From assembly GCF_019904175.1 (NCBI RefSeq), contig NZ_CP061913.1, positions 4,030,001-4,094,000 of the forward strand: a DNA stretch of 64,000 bases, in the 5' to 3' direction. A program made the position numbers and the translations under genes. Under the pieces are notes generated by a model. It did no database searches, was not told the DNA's origin, and saw nothing but the letters and a program-made list of their open reading frames with translations. The stretch is from Dactylosporangium vinaceum. GTDB lineage: Bacteria > Actinomycetota > Actinomycetes > Mycobacteriales > Micromonosporaceae. Shown in pieces: positions 9,129 to 18,013 of this stretch. How positions within the stretch are numbered: position 1 is the stretch's first letter; each line of letters begins with the position of its first letter.

Positions 9129-10441
9129 CGACCCGGCAGCTGCACCTCAACGGGTTCCTGAAGGCCGCGGGGGAATACCACGCCGGCTGGCGGGTGCCCG
9201 GCAACCCGCCCGACGCCGGCGTCAACTTCCCGTTCCTGGCCGAACAGGTGCGCCGGCTCGAGGCGGCGACCTTCGACTCCGTGTTCCTGCCCGACCTGCT
9301 CGGCGTCCCGGACGACCCGCCCGCCGTGACCGAACGGGTCGCCTGGTCCAACGACACCCTGGAACCGACCACCGTCCTGGCCGCGCTGAGCACGATCACC
9401 AGCCGCATCGGCCTCGTCGCCACGGCGTCGACGTCCTACAACCAGCCGTACACCGTCGCCCGGGTCTTCGCCTCGCTCGACCACCTGTCCAAGGGCCGGG
9501 CCGGCTGGAACGTCGTCACCTCGCTCAACGACGCCGAGGCCCGCAACTTCGGGCTCAGCGCGCACCTGGGCCACGCCGAGCGGTACCGGCGGGCCGAGGA
9601 GTTCTTCGACGTCGTCGCCGGGCTGTGGGACTCCTTCGACGACGGCGCCGTGCGGGCCGACCGGGTCGCCGGCCGCTTCTTCGACCCCGCCGGACTGCAC
9701 CGGCTCGACCACCACGGCGAGTTCTTCGACGTCGCCGGGCCGCTGAACATCCGCCGCCCGCCGCAGGGCCGCCCGGTCATCGCCCAGGCCGGCTCGTCCG
9801 GCCCCGGCCGCACCCTCGCCGCCCGGATCGCCGACGTCGTGTTCACCCGGGCCCTGCCCCTAGCCGACGCCCAGGCCTATTACGCCAGCGTCAAACAGCA
9901 GGCGTCCGCGTTCGGCCGGGCCCCGCTCGTCCTGCCCGAACTGGCCACGGTCGTCGCACCCACCCGGGCCGAGGCCGAGGACCGCTTCGCCGCCGTCCGC
10001 GACCTGCTCGACCCGCGGGTCGCGCTCGCCGACGTGCAGTACTGGGCCGGCGTCGACCTCACGGGCCTGCCCCTGAGCGCGCCGCTGCCGCCCCTCGCGG
10101 AAGGCAACCGCAGCACCGGCGCCCAGGCCGAGATCTACGCTCAGGCGGCCCGGGACAACCTCACGATCGGCGACCTCGTCCAGATCGTCACCGACGGCGA
10201 CGGCGCGATCATCGGCACCCCGGCCGACGTCGCCGACCACATCGAGGAGTACTTCACCCAGGACGCCGCGGACGGCTTCAACGTCTCGTTCCCGTGGCAG
10301 CCCGCCACCCTGGTCGACTTCACCGAGCTCGTCGTCCCGGAGCTGCGCCGCCGCGGCCTGTTCCGCACCGAGTACACCGGCGCCACCCTCCGCGACCACC
10401 TCGGCCTGCCCCGCCCGCCGTCCCGCTACGCGCCGGACTGA
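9125..10441 (+). CDS. LLM monooxygenase of the NtaA/SnaA/DszA family
   Basis: 438 residues, start in an ATGA overlap with the previous gene. Motifs: LHLNGFL at the N-terminus, STSYNQPYTVARVFASLDH, KGRAGWNVVTS, GLWDSFDDGAV, HHGEFFDVAGPLN, RRPPQGRPVIAQAG, DGFNVSFPWQP, and the terminal FRTEYTGATLRDHLGL. Second DszA-type enzyme in tandem; likely FMNH2-dependent. No flavin reductase is encoded nearby. Last gene of operon 1. No internal Met, no Cys. Confidence 0.92.
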   Translation: MTTRQLHLNGFLKAAGEYHAGWRVPGNPPDAGVNFPFLAEQVRRLEAATFDSVFLPDLLGVPDDPPAVTERVAWSNDTLEPTTVLAALSTITSRIGLVATASTSYNQPYTVARVFASLDHLSKGRAGWNVVTSLNDAEARNFGLSAHLGHAERYRRAEEFFDVVAGLWDSFDDGAVRADRVAGRFFDPAGLHRLDHHGEFFDVAGPLNIRRPPQGRPVIAQAGSSGPGRTLAARIADVVFTRALPLADAQAYYASVKQQASAFGRAPLVLPELATVVAPTRAEAEDRFAAVRDLLDPRVALADVQYWAGVDLTGLPLSAPLPPLAEGNRSTGAQAEIYAQAARDNLTIGDLVQIVTDGDGAIIGTPADVADHIEEYFTQDAADGFNVSFPWQPATLVDFTELVVPELRRRGLFRTEYTGATLRDHLGLPRPPSRYAPD

Positions 10442-10477
10442 TCTGCACTGTGGTTGCCGACGCCGGTGACGTGGCCG

Positions 10478-10498
10478 GGCGATCGGCAGCTGATCGCC
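10478..10498. terminator. Weak hairpin between convergent operons
   Basis: GGCGATC and GATCGCC, a 7-bp stem with a 7-nt loop, in the 107-bp gap between the end of operon 1 and the end of metI. There is no T-run. It may limit read-through; the assignment is weak. Confidence 0.3.
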
Positions 10499-10548
10499 GG
10501 GATGGACGGCGTCGAGTAGAACCTGTACCAGTACGACATCCAGGGTTG

Positions 10549-11208
10549 TCAGCGACGCAAGGCGCGGCGGGCGAGGAAGTTGCCGAGGAACTGGCCCGCC
10601 TGCACGATCACGATGATGGTCGCGACGGTGATGTAGACGACCGGCCAATTGTACCGCTGGGAGCCGTACGTCACCGCGAAGTCGCCGAGGCCGCCCCCGC
10701 CGAACAGTCCGGCCTGCGCGGACATGTCGACGACGCCGACGAAGATGAACGTGTAGCCGAGAATCACCGGTCCGAGGGCCTCCGGGACGACGACCGTGAG
10801 CAGGATGCTGATCGGCCGGGCGCCCGCGGCCCGGGCCGCCTCGATGACGCCGGGCTCCACGGCCAGGAGATTCTGCTCGACGATCCGGCTGACCGCGAAG
10901 GCGGCCGCCAGCGACAGTGCGAACGTCACCGCGTCGGTGCCGATCGTCGTGCCGATCGCGACGAGCATGAGCGGCTGGATCGCGGTGAGGAAGATGACGA
11001 ACGGGATCGGCCGGACCACGTTGACCAGGATGTTGACCGCGATGAACACCGCCCGGTTGGCCAGCAGGCTGCCCGGGCGGGTCGCGTAGAGCACCAGCCC
11101 GAGGCCGAGGCCGAGCAGGCCGCCGACCACGACCGAGATGATGACGATGTAGAATGTCTGCCCGATCGCCGCGCGGAAAACCGGCAGGTTGGCGATGAAC
11201 TCATCCAT
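10549..11208 (-). CDS. metI: Methionine ABC transporter permease
   Basis: 219 residues from the ATG at 11208 (MDEFIANLPVF), which has GGTGGAG upstream and overlaps metN by 8 bp; 217 is the usual MetI length. About five membrane helices, the MetI motif RPIPFVIFLTA, and an EAA loop around VIEAARAAGARP. MetI forms the channel of the MetNIQ importer for methionine and methionine derivatives. Two internal Met, no Cys. Confidence 0.95.
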   Translation of the reverse strand: MDEFIANLPVFRAAIGQTFYIVIISVVVGGLLGLGLGLVLYATRPGSLLANRAVFIAVNILVNVVRPIPFVIFLTAIQPLMLVAIGTTIGTDAVTFALSLAAAFAVSRIVEQNLLAVEPGVIEAARAAGARPISILLTVVVPEALGPVILGYTFIFVGVVDMSAQAGLFGGGGLGDFAVTYGSQRYNWPVVYITVATIIVIVQAGQFLGNFLARRALRR

Positions 11209-12229
11209 GGGTCTCCACCTCGACACCGTCGGCGGCCAGGGCGGCGAGGGCCGCGTCGACCGCCGCCGCCGGGCCGGTCAGCTCGAACGTGAGGCTGCCG
11301 ACGGCCCGGTCCTGCAGCTCGCTGATGCCGCCGTAGACGACGGCGGCGGCCACGCCGTGCTCGAGGAACGCCGCGGCCAGGGCGGTCTGGGCGACGGTAC
11401 CCTCGCGAATGGCGATGGTGACCAGACGGCCGGAGTGCCGGCGGCGCAACCGTTCCAGGGTCTCCGCGGACGGCCGGTCCCGCAGCGCTCCCCGGACAAA
11501 ATCGGCGGCGGCGGTACTCTGCGGACGCGCGAACACGTCGTAGACGCTCCCGGTCTCCACGACCCGGCCGCCGTCCATGACCGCGACCCGGTCGGCGACG
11601 GCCCGGATCACGTCCAGCTCGTGCGTGATCAGCATGATCGTGACGCCCAGCTCCCGATTCACCCGCCCCAGCAGCGCCAGTACCTCGGCCGTCGTACGCG
11701 GGTCGAGCGCGCTTGTCGCCTCGTCCGCCAGCAGCAGCGCCGGCTCGGTGGCGAGGGCCCGGGCGATGCCGACCCGCTGCTTCTGCCCGCCCGAGAGCTG
11801 CTCTGGATGGTCGTGGGCGCGGTCCAGCAACCCCACGAAGTCCAGCAGGCGGGCCACCCGCCGGTCCCGCTCGGCCCGCTCGACGCCGGCCACCTTCAGC
11901 GGGTAGGCGACGTTGCCGGCCACGGTGCGGGACCGGAACAGGTTGAACTGCTGGAAGATCATGCCGATGTCGCGCCGGACCCCGCGCCGCTGCGCCTCGG
12001 GCAGCGCGCCGATCTCCCGGCCACCGACGAACACCCGGCCGTCCGTCGGCGTCTCCAAACCGTTGACGAGCCGGATCAGCGTGCTCTTGCCGGCCCCGGA
12101 CTGGCCGATGACGCCGAACACCTCGCCCCGCTCGACCTCGAGGCTGACGTCGTCGACGGCGACCACCCGGGGACCTTGACGCCCCCGGGTGAACGCCTTG
12201 GTGACGTGCTCGAACCTGACGTGCGGCAC
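11201..12229 (-). CDS. metN: Methionine ABC transporter ATP-binding protein
   Basis: 342 residues, GTG start one base after the metQ stop codon. Walker A GQSGAGKST, Q-loop MIFQQFNLF, signature LSGGQKQRV, Walker B LLLADEATSALD, H-loop ITHEL. A C-terminal NIL domain (about 265-342), which in MetN proteins binds methionine and shuts the transporter off, is present. Standard MetN length and layout. Three internal Met, no Cys. Confidence 0.95.
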   Translation of the reverse strand: MPHVRFEHVTKAFTRGRQGPRVVAVDDVSLEVERGEVFGVIGQSGAGKSTLIRLVNGLETPTDGRVFVGGREIGALPEAQRRGVRRDIGMIFQQFNLFRSRTVAGNVAYPLKVAGVERAERDRRVARLLDFVGLLDRAHDHPEQLSGGQKQRVGIARALATEPALLLADEATSALDPRTTAEVLALLGRVNRELGVTIMLITHELDVIRAVADRVAVMDGGRVVETGSVYDVFARPQSTAAADFVRGALRDRPSAETLERLRRRHSGRLVTIAIREGTVAQTALAAAFLEHGVAAAVVYGGISELQDRAVGSLTFELTGPAAAVDAALAALAADGVEVETHG

Positions 12230-12230
12230 G

Positions 12231-13169
12231 CTACTTCTTGCCCGCCGCGACGGCCTGGTCCTGCACGGTCTTGAGCAGCGACTGCAGCTCGGCCGGGGCG
12301 ACCTGGCGGAAGACCGCGGTGCCGCCGTTGGACTGCTGCACGCCCTGCTCGACCGCCGGGTCGTGGTAGAGCTCGGCCAGCTTCAGGTAGGTCGGGTCGG
12401 CCTTGTCGGCGGCGCGGACGACGAAGATGTTGACGTACGGCGCGGCGCTCGCGCTGGCCGGGTCGTCCTGGAACACCGCGGCCGTCTTCGGCAGCCCGGC
12501 ACTGGTGGCGTAGTTGTTGTTGACGATGGCCGCGGCGACCGAGCCGCTCTTGAGCGCGCCGGCGGTCTGCGACGCGTCGAGGGTCACCACGTCGACCTTC
12601 TTGGTGGCGATGTCGGCCGTGCTGGAGAACGCGGTGCCGCCGTTCTTCAGCGTGACCAGTCCGGCCGCCTGCAGCACGAGCAGGCCGCGGGCCTGGTTGA
12701 TGGCGTCGTTGGGGACGGCGACCTTCGCGCCGGCCGGGATCGCGGCCGGGGTCGTGTAGTTGAGGGAGTACAGCGGCAGCGGGTACACCGCGGTCGCGCC
12801 GATCGGCTGGAGGTCGTCGTGCGCGGTGGCGTTGTAGTTGGCGAGGTACTGCACGTGCTGGAACTCGTTGAGCTCCAGCTGCTTCTCCTTCAGCGCCGGG
12901 TTGGGCTGGCTGTAGTCGTTGAAGTTGACGAACGCCACGGTGACGTTGAGCCGCTGCTTGGCGAGGTCGGCGTAGGTCTTCCAGTACGGCTGGGCCGCGT
13001 CGGTGACGCCGATGCGCACGGTCCTGCCGCCGGCCGATCCACCGTCGCCGTCGTCGCCGCCGCGGGTCACGGCCACCACGACGACGGCGGCCACGACCAC
13101 GACGGCGGCAATGGCGGCGATCCAGGGCCAGAGGCTGCGCTTGCGCGCGGGCAACTGCGGTTCAGACAT
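12231..13169 (-). CDS. metQ: Methionine-type substrate-binding protein (NLPA family), membrane-anchored
   Basis: 312 residues from the ATG at 13169; a TTG six codons upstream is possible but less likely. NLPA-family features: VRIGVTDAAQPYWKTY, then NEFQHVQYL, VPNDAINQARGL and VNNNYA. Usual MetQ proteins are lipoproteins; this one has no cysteine at all and instead a single hydrophobic helix (about residues 13-35) after a PARKR stretch. No Met beyond the initiator, striking for a binding protein of a methionine-type transporter. Ligand could be methionine, its sulfoxide or another sulfur compound. A candidate operator lies 11 bp upstream. Confidence 0.92.
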   Translation of the reverse strand: MSEPQLPARKRSLWPWIAAIAAVVVVAAVVVVAVTRGGDDGDGGSAGGRTVRIGVTDAAQPYWKTYADLAKQRLNVTVAFVNFNDYSQPNPALKEKQLELNEFQHVQYLANYNATAHDDLQPIGATAVYPLPLYSLNYTTPAAIPAGAKVAVPNDAINQARGLLVLQAAGLVTLKNGGTAFSSTADIATKKVDVVTLDASQTAGALKSGSVAAAIVNNNYATSAGLPKTAAVFQDDPASASAAPYVNIFVVRAADKADPTYLKLAELYHDPAVEQGVQQSNGGTAVFRQVAPAELQSLLKTVQDQAVAAGKK

Positions 13170-13179
13170 GTCCCGGACC

Positions 13180-13204
13180 TTAACCAACTAAACCGGTCGG
13201 GTAA
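13180..13204. promoter_or_regulatory. Candidate sulfur-regulon operator, site A (metQ)
   Basis: Arms TTAACCAAC and GTCGGGTAA around the spacer TAAACCG; 7 of 9 arm positions are complementary. It lies 11 bp before the metQ ATG. Same 9-7-9 layout as the other sites listed. Confidence 0.55.
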
Positions 13205-13341
13205 ATGTGTTGTACGTCTACTCCGCGGGCCGCGGCCCACTGTTGGACTGCCCTCAGACGTAGAGCTCCCAGCCGGGTGCCCTGCTGCATGAAGGGCATC
13301 ATGCCGGTCGACGTCGCGGCAGTGGTGCTGCTCGGTCGTCC
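13188..13341. other. Intergenic region between metQ and the acyl-CoA-dehydrogenase gene
   Basis: 154 bp holding operator site A. On the minus strand an open frame 13302-13180 could encode a 40-residue peptide (MMPFMQQGTRLG at its start); its stop falls in the operator. It has no convincing ribosome binding site and may be chance or a remnant. I see no SAM riboswitch or T-box features. Confidence 0.3.
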
Positions 13342-14382
13342 TCATCGAGGGTCCGATCGGTCGGCGAGGCGGGCGAGCTGGGTCCGGCGCACGTCGGCGC
13401 TCTGGCCCTGGACGAGCGCGAACAGGGCGGAGCGGGCGTGCAGCTGGGCGGTGTCGTCGCCGGCGAGGCCGCGCCCGGCCCGGGCGACGAGCAGGGCCTG
13501 GGTGAGCGTCGTGAGCGCCTCGCCGACGGCGGCCTTGGTGGCGAGCCGCTCTTGGAGGCGGTGGGTGCCGCCGCCGGCCGCGGCGGCCTCGTCGGCCAGG
13601 CCGTAGGCGGTGCGCCGGAGCGCGGCCACCCGCGGCTGCCAGGCGGCGGCGACGGCCCGCACGGGCGGGTCGAGGGTCTCGTCGAGCTCCCGCAGCACGG
13701 TCGCGGCCAGCCCGAAGTGGTGGCCGCGGGCGTCGCTGGCGGTCGCCAGGTCGTCGAACCGGGTCTGCTCGAGACTCTGCCGGGTGAGCACGTGCTCGTC
13801 GGGGACGAAGACGTCGTCGAGGCTGACGCGTTCGGTGCGGCTGCCGGCGACGGCGGCGAGGTGCAGCGGGGCGGTGACGCGGGTGCGCTGCCCGACCTCC
13901 ACGAGGGCGGTCACGACCGTTTCGCTCGCCGGTTCGACGGCGGCGACGGTCAGGGCCGGGCTGAGGCCCCAGCCGCTGACCCAGGAGATGGTGCCGCTGA
14001 AGGTCCAGCCGCCGCCGGTCCGGGTGGCCGCAATGTACCGCCGCGGGTAGCTGCGCACGTCGCTGACGCCGGCGCCGAGCAGGATCTCGCCGGCCCGGGC
14101 CTGCCGGGCGAGGTCCGGCAGGGGCCCGCCCGCCGTGGTCAGGCGCTGGGCCAGGGCGGCGTGCTGGGCCCAGACCAGCCAGGTGTTGAAGCACGCCCCG
14201 GCCAGCAGCTCGTGGACCCGGCGGTCGGCGTCGCGGCCGAGGCTGCGGTGGGTGAGCAGGCCCACGGCGCGCAGGTCCGCGATCTGCTCGGCCGTGACGC
14301 CCTCGCGGTCGGTGCGCAGTGCGGCCGGGCGCAGCATGCGCTCGGCGTGGTCGTGCACGGCGCGCACGAACTCGTCGGTCAT
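13342..14382 (-). CDS. Acyl-CoA-dehydrogenase-fold flavoprotein
   Basis: 346 residues, slightly short for the family (~380-400). N-terminal helical domain, a middle beta domain (GGGWTFSGTISWVSGWG, then VSLDDVFVPDEHVL) and a C-terminal helical bundle. In sulfur-scavenging clusters this fold often serves as an FMNH2- or FAD-dependent monooxygenase (DszC, SfnC) rather than a dehydrogenase; that role is inferred here from context. Divergent from operon 3 across a 108-bp region with operator site B. One Cys and one internal Met. Confidence 0.85.
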   Translation of the reverse strand: MTDEFVRAVHDHAERMLRPAALRTDREGVTAEQIADLRAVGLLTHRSLGRDADRRVHELLAGACFNTWLVWAQHAALAQRLTTAGGPLPDLARQARAGEILLGAGVSDVRSYPRRYIAATRTGGGWTFSGTISWVSGWGLSPALTVAAVEPASETVVTALVEVGQRTRVTAPLHLAAVAGSRTERVSLDDVFVPDEHVLTRQSLEQTRFDDLATASDARGHHFGLAATVLRELDETLDPPVRAVAAAWQPRVAALRRTAYGLADEAAAAGGGTHRLQERLATKAAVGEALTTLTQALLVARAGRGLAGDDTAQLHARSALFALVQGQSADVRRTQLARLADRSDPR

Positions 14383-14401
14383 GGGCCTCCCTCCAGTCGT
14401 A

Positions 14402-14426
14402 ATAACATATTAACCCGATAGGTTGA
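14402..14426. promoter_or_regulatory. Candidate sulfur-regulon operator, site B (divergent)
   Basis: Arms ATAACATAT and ATAGGTTGA around the spacer TAACCCG, in an A/T-rich island between divergent genes. It lies 20 bp from the flavoprotein start (14382) and 65 bp from the binding-protein start (14491), so it could control both operons. Confidence 0.6.
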
Positions 14427-14490
14427 ATAGATTATTAACTGCGTCGATCTAATGTGACCTACCTGCCGGCGGCACGCGAGGAGCGCCCAC

Positions 14491-16212
14491 ATGTCAGATC
14501 TGCGCAGCGCCATCGAGAACGCCCGCCCGCCGCGGCGATGGTGGCCCTGGGTGTCCGCCGGCGTCGCCGTGCTGCTCGTCGCGGCCGGCATCGGGATCGC
14601 CGTGTCGCGCACGCACCGCGCGGCGGCCGACGCCGGAGCCGGGGCCGGGGCGCCGGTCCGCGGCGGCACACTGCAGTTCGCCCTCATCGACTACCAGCGC
14701 AGCCCCGATCCGCAGTGGGGCACCAACTACGCCGAGTCGCTCATCGGCAACAACATCACCGACAAGCTGACCTGGCAGGACCCCAAGACCGGCGAGATCA
14801 CACCGTGGCTGGCGCAGTCGTGGCAGTACAACCAGGATCTCACCGAATTCACGTTCCACCTCCGCCGCGACGTCACGTTCAGCGACGGCGCCCGGTTCGA
14901 CGCGGCCGCGGTGAAGGCGAACCTGGACCAGTACGTGCACGGCGACAAGGCGCTCGGCATCTCGCCCAACGGCGCCACCCTGCTCCCCGGCTACCTCGAG
15001 ACGCTGACGCCCGACGACTTCACCGCCGTCGTGCGCTTCGCCAAGCCTCTCGCGAGCTTCCTGCAGGCCTCCGCATTCACCGCCAACGCGCAGCCGGGCT
15101 TCCTGTCCCCGGCGACGCTCAAGCTGAGCGCGAAGGAGCGCACCGACCCGAAGAAGGTGATCGGCACCGGACCGTTCGTCTACGAGTCGTGGCAGGAGCA
15201 GGTGCGGACGGTCATGGTACGGCGAGCCGGATACAACTGGTCGCCCCCGGCCCTCGGGCACCGGGGCGAGGCCTACCTCGACCGCGTCGTGTTCAACACG
15301 ATCCCGGAGGCCAGCGTCCGCACCGGCTCCCTGACCTCGGGGACGATCGACGCCACCCTGGACGTCGGCACGACCGACGAGAAGCCGCTCGCCTCCCAGG
15401 GGTACAAAATCATCTCTCGGGGTGTCTCCGGCACCGCCATCTTCTTCAACTTCAACTCCCAGCTCTTCCCGACCAACGACATCGCCGTGCGCCGCGCCAT
15501 CCAGGCCGGCTGGGATCGCGAGGCCATCAGGCGCACGGTCCTCACCGACTCCTACTCCGTCGCCACCTCGGTCCTCGCGCCGTCGGTGCCGGGCTACGCC
15601 GACTACAGCGGCACGATCCTGAAGTACGACCCGGCCAAGGCGAAGGGGCTCCTCGACGCGGCCGGCTGGACGCCCGGCCCGGACGGCATCCGGGTCAAGG
15701 ACGGCAAGCGGCTCGAGGTCAAACTGCTCGGCATCAACAACCTCGTCGCCAACAAGCCGGCCTACGAGTCGGTCCAGCAGGACCTCAAGAAGATCGGCAT
15801 CGACCTGCAGCTCACCGTCGTGCCGATCCCCGACTACACCGCCGGGCAGGCCAAGGCCAAGACCGACTGGAACATCACCGCGGCCAACCGCTCGCGCAAC
15901 GACCCGGCCGTGCTCAACCTGCAGTACGGCCCGGCGCTGGGCAACGGCGCCTACGTGACCGCCGACTCCACCGGCGTCGACCTGGCCGAGGTGACCGAGA
16001 CCCTGGGCCGCCTCGAGCTCACCCTCGACCCGCAGACCCGCCGGCAGTACGCCAAGGCCGCCCAGGACCTGCTCCTGGACAAGTACGCGCTGGTGAACCC
16101 CGTCTACAACCCCTCACAGGTGATCGCCCACGCGCCCTACGTGCACGGGATCGTGTTCGACGCCCAGTCCCGCAACCACTTCGTGGACGCCTGGAAGAGC
16201 AACGGGAAGTAG
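14491..16212 (+). CDS. ABC transporter substrate-binding protein, family 5, membrane-anchored
   Basis: 573 residues, ATG preceded by GAGGAG. Short cytoplasmic tail with PPRRWW, one hydrophobic helix (about 20-38), then an extracytoplasmic family 5 fold: RGGTLQFALID, LTEFTFHLRRDVTFSDG, VIGTGPFVYESW, and an AVRRAIQAGWDREAI block. No lipobox. Binds the ligand for the permeases and fused ATPase that follow. A single internal Met and no Cys in 573 residues. Starts operon 3, divergent from operon 2. Confidence 0.93.
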   Translation: MSDLRSAIENARPPRRWWPWVSAGVAVLLVAAGIGIAVSRTHRAAADAGAGAGAPVRGGTLQFALIDYQRSPDPQWGTNYAESLIGNNITDKLTWQDPKTGEITPWLAQSWQYNQDLTEFTFHLRRDVTFSDGARFDAAAVKANLDQYVHGDKALGISPNGATLLPGYLETLTPDDFTAVVRFAKPLASFLQASAFTANAQPGFLSPATLKLSAKERTDPKKVIGTGPFVYESWQEQVRTVMVRRAGYNWSPPALGHRGEAYLDRVVFNTIPEASVRTGSLTSGTIDATLDVGTTDEKPLASQGYKIISRGVSGTAIFFNFNSQLFPTNDIAVRRAIQAGWDREAIRRTVLTDSYSVATSVLAPSVPGYADYSGTILKYDPAKAKGLLDAAGWTPGPDGIRVKDGKRLEVKLLGINNLVANKPAYESVQQDLKKIGIDLQLTVVPIPDYTAGQAKAKTDWNITAANRSRNDPAVLNLQYGPALGNGAYVTADSTGVDLAEVTETLGRLELTLDPQTRRQYAKAAQDLLLDKYALVNPVYNPSQVIAHAPYVHGIVFDAQSRNHFVDAWKSNGK

Positions 16213-16214
16213 CC

Positions 16215-17183
16215 GTGGGAGCCGCCGTCGTGCTGCGCTATGCGGCACTGAAGCTGAGCCGGGCCGCGTTCGTCGTCTGGGCTGCGTTCACCGTGTCCTT
16301 CGTCCTGCTGTTCGTCCTGCCGGCCGACCCCGTCGACCTGCTCTTCGACCCGGCCGAGGTCAACACCGTCCCGCCCGAGGTGCGCCGGCAGGTGGCCGAC
16401 AACTACGGCTTCAACCAGCCGGTCGTGGTGCAGTACCTGGACCGGCTCGGCCACGCGCTGCGCGGCGATTTCGGCGAGTCCGTGCAGTCCGGCCGCCCGG
16501 TCACCGCCGCCATTCTCGACATGCTGCCCAGCACCCTGGCCCTGGCCACCGGCGCCCTCGCGCTGGCGCTGCTCATCGCCTTCGCGGTCGCGTTCCTGGC
16601 CACCGCCACCCGCCGGCCCTGGCTGCGCGAGCTGCTCCAGGCGGTGCCGTCGGGCGCCGTCTCGGTGCCGGTGTTCCTCTCCGGCATCCTGCTGCTGCAG
16701 CTCTTCTCGTTCCGGCTCGGCTGGTTCCCGGCCTTCGGCGACGACGGCGCCCGCAGCCTGGTCCTGCCGCTGATCACCCTGGCCGTCCCGGTGTCCGGGC
16801 CGATCGCCCAGCTGCTCGGGCGCAGCTTCGCCACCGAGTTCGGCTCCGCCTACGTGGTCACCAGCTGGGCCAAGGGTGCCACCCGGGCCCGCGTCATCGT
16901 CGGTGACGTGCTGCGCAACGCCAGCCTGCCCGCCCTGACCATCGCCGGGGTCACGTTCGGCAACCTCATCGCCGGTGCCGTCATCACCGAGACCGTCTTC
17001 GCCCGCAAGGGCATCGGCCGGATGACCCAGACCGCCATCAACACGCTCGACGTCCCGCTTGTGCAGGGCATCGTCGTGCTGGTCGCGCTCACCTTCGCGA
17101 CGATCAACCTGATCGTCGACCTGATCTATCCGCTGCTGGACCCGCGGCTGCGGGCCACCCTTGCCGCCGCGGCCCGGGCGTGA
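16215..17183 (+). CDS. ABC transporter permease, DppB type
   Basis: 322 residues from a GTG two bases after the upstream stop; the next start, TAT-GCG region, would cut the first helix. DppB features: first helix, periplasmic loop with LRGDFGESVQSGRPV, an EAA-type loop (YVVTSWAKGATR, then VLRNASLP), and C-terminal FARKGIGRMTQ and LDPRLR. About six membrane helices. Two internal Met, no Cys. Confidence 0.92.
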   Translation: MGAAVVLRYAALKLSRAAFVVWAAFTVSFVLLFVLPADPVDLLFDPAEVNTVPPEVRRQVADNYGFNQPVVVQYLDRLGHALRGDFGESVQSGRPVTAAILDMLPSTLALATGALALALLIAFAVAFLATATRRPWLRELLQAVPSGAVSVPVFLSGILLLQLFSFRLGWFPAFGDDGARSLVLPLITLAVPVSGPIAQLLGRSFATEFGSAYVVTSWAKGATRARVIVGDVLRNASLPALTIAGVTFGNLIAGAVITETVFARKGIGRMTQTAINTLDVPLVQGIVVLVALTFATINLIVDLIYPLLDPRLRATLAAAARA

Positions 17184-18013
17184 GCAGGACCGTGGTGCCC
17201 GCCGCGCTGGCCACCCTCGTCCGCAGCCCCGGCCTGGTCCTGGCCTGGCTCATCGTGCTCGTGGCCCTGGGCTGGGCCGTGGTGCCGCACCTGTTCACCG
17301 GCTACAGCCCGATCGAGGGCGACACCGCGGCCAGTTTCCTCCCGCCCGGCCCCGAGCACTGGTTCGGCACCGACCGGCTCGGCCGCGACCTGTTCGCCCG
17401 CAGCGTGTACGGCGCCCGGACCACGCTTACCGCGACCCTGCTCGCCGTGCTCATCGCGTTCGGCATCGGGACTGCCGTCGGCCTGCTCTCCGGCTTCGCC
17501 GGTGGCCTTGTCGACACCGCCGTCATGCGCGTGATCGACGTGTCCCTGGCCATCCCCAGTCTGCTGCTGGCGATGGTCGTGGTGTCCGTCCTCGGCTACT
17601 CCACCGACAACATCGCCTTGGCCGTCGGCGTGTCCGCGATCGCCTCGTTCGCCCGGGTGATGCGGGCCGAGGTGCTCACGGTCGTGCACCAGGACTACGT
17701 CCGGGCGGCCTACGGCGTCGGCGTACGCCGCCTCGGCGTGCTGCTGCGCCATGTCGTGCCCAACTCGCTCGGCTCGGTGGTCGCGCTGGCCGCCCTGGAG
17801 GTCGGCTCGGCCGTGCTGGCCGTGGCCGCCCTCGGCTTCCTCGGTTATGGCGCGCCGCCGCCCGAGCCCGAGTGGGGTCTGCTGGTCGCCGAGGGCCGCG
17901 ACTACGTCGCCATCTACCCGTGGGCCTCGATCCTGCCCGGCACGGCCCTCGCGATCGTCGTCATCGCCACCCACCGCATCAGTACCGCGCTGCGAAAGGA
18001 TCGCCGCCGATGA
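17180..18013 (+). CDS. ABC transporter permease, DppC type
   Basis: 277 residues, GTG in a GTGA overlap with the DppB-type gene. HWFGTDRLGRDLFARSV follows the first helix; EAA loop near DYVRAAYGVGVRR and HVVPNS; late block GFLGYGAPPPEPEWGLL. Membrane channel partner of the preceding gene. Three internal Met, no Cys. Confidence 0.93.
   Translation: MSRTVVPAALATLVRSPGLVLAWLIVLVALGWAVVPHLFTGYSPIEGDTAASFLPPGPEHWFGTDRLGRDLFARSVYGARTTLTATLLAVLIAFGIGTAVGLLSGFAGGLVDTAVMRVIDVSLAIPSLLLAMVVVSVLGYSTDNIALAVGVSAIASFARVMRAEVLTVVHQDYVRAAYGVGVRRLGVLLRHVVPNSLGSVVALAALEVGSAVLAVAALGFLGYGAPPPEPEWGLLVAEGRDYVAIYPWASILPGTALAIVVIATHRISTALRKDRRR

Noticed and set aside
10490-10545. Plus-strand text reading QLIAGMDGVE, stop, NLYQYDIQG
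   Set aside because: Looks protein-like but is interrupted by a stop, very short and matches no family that I recognise.
13170-13341. SAM riboswitch or T-box leader for metQNI
   Set aside because: The 150-bp region shows no recognisable riboswitch core; an operator-type dyad explains regulation better.
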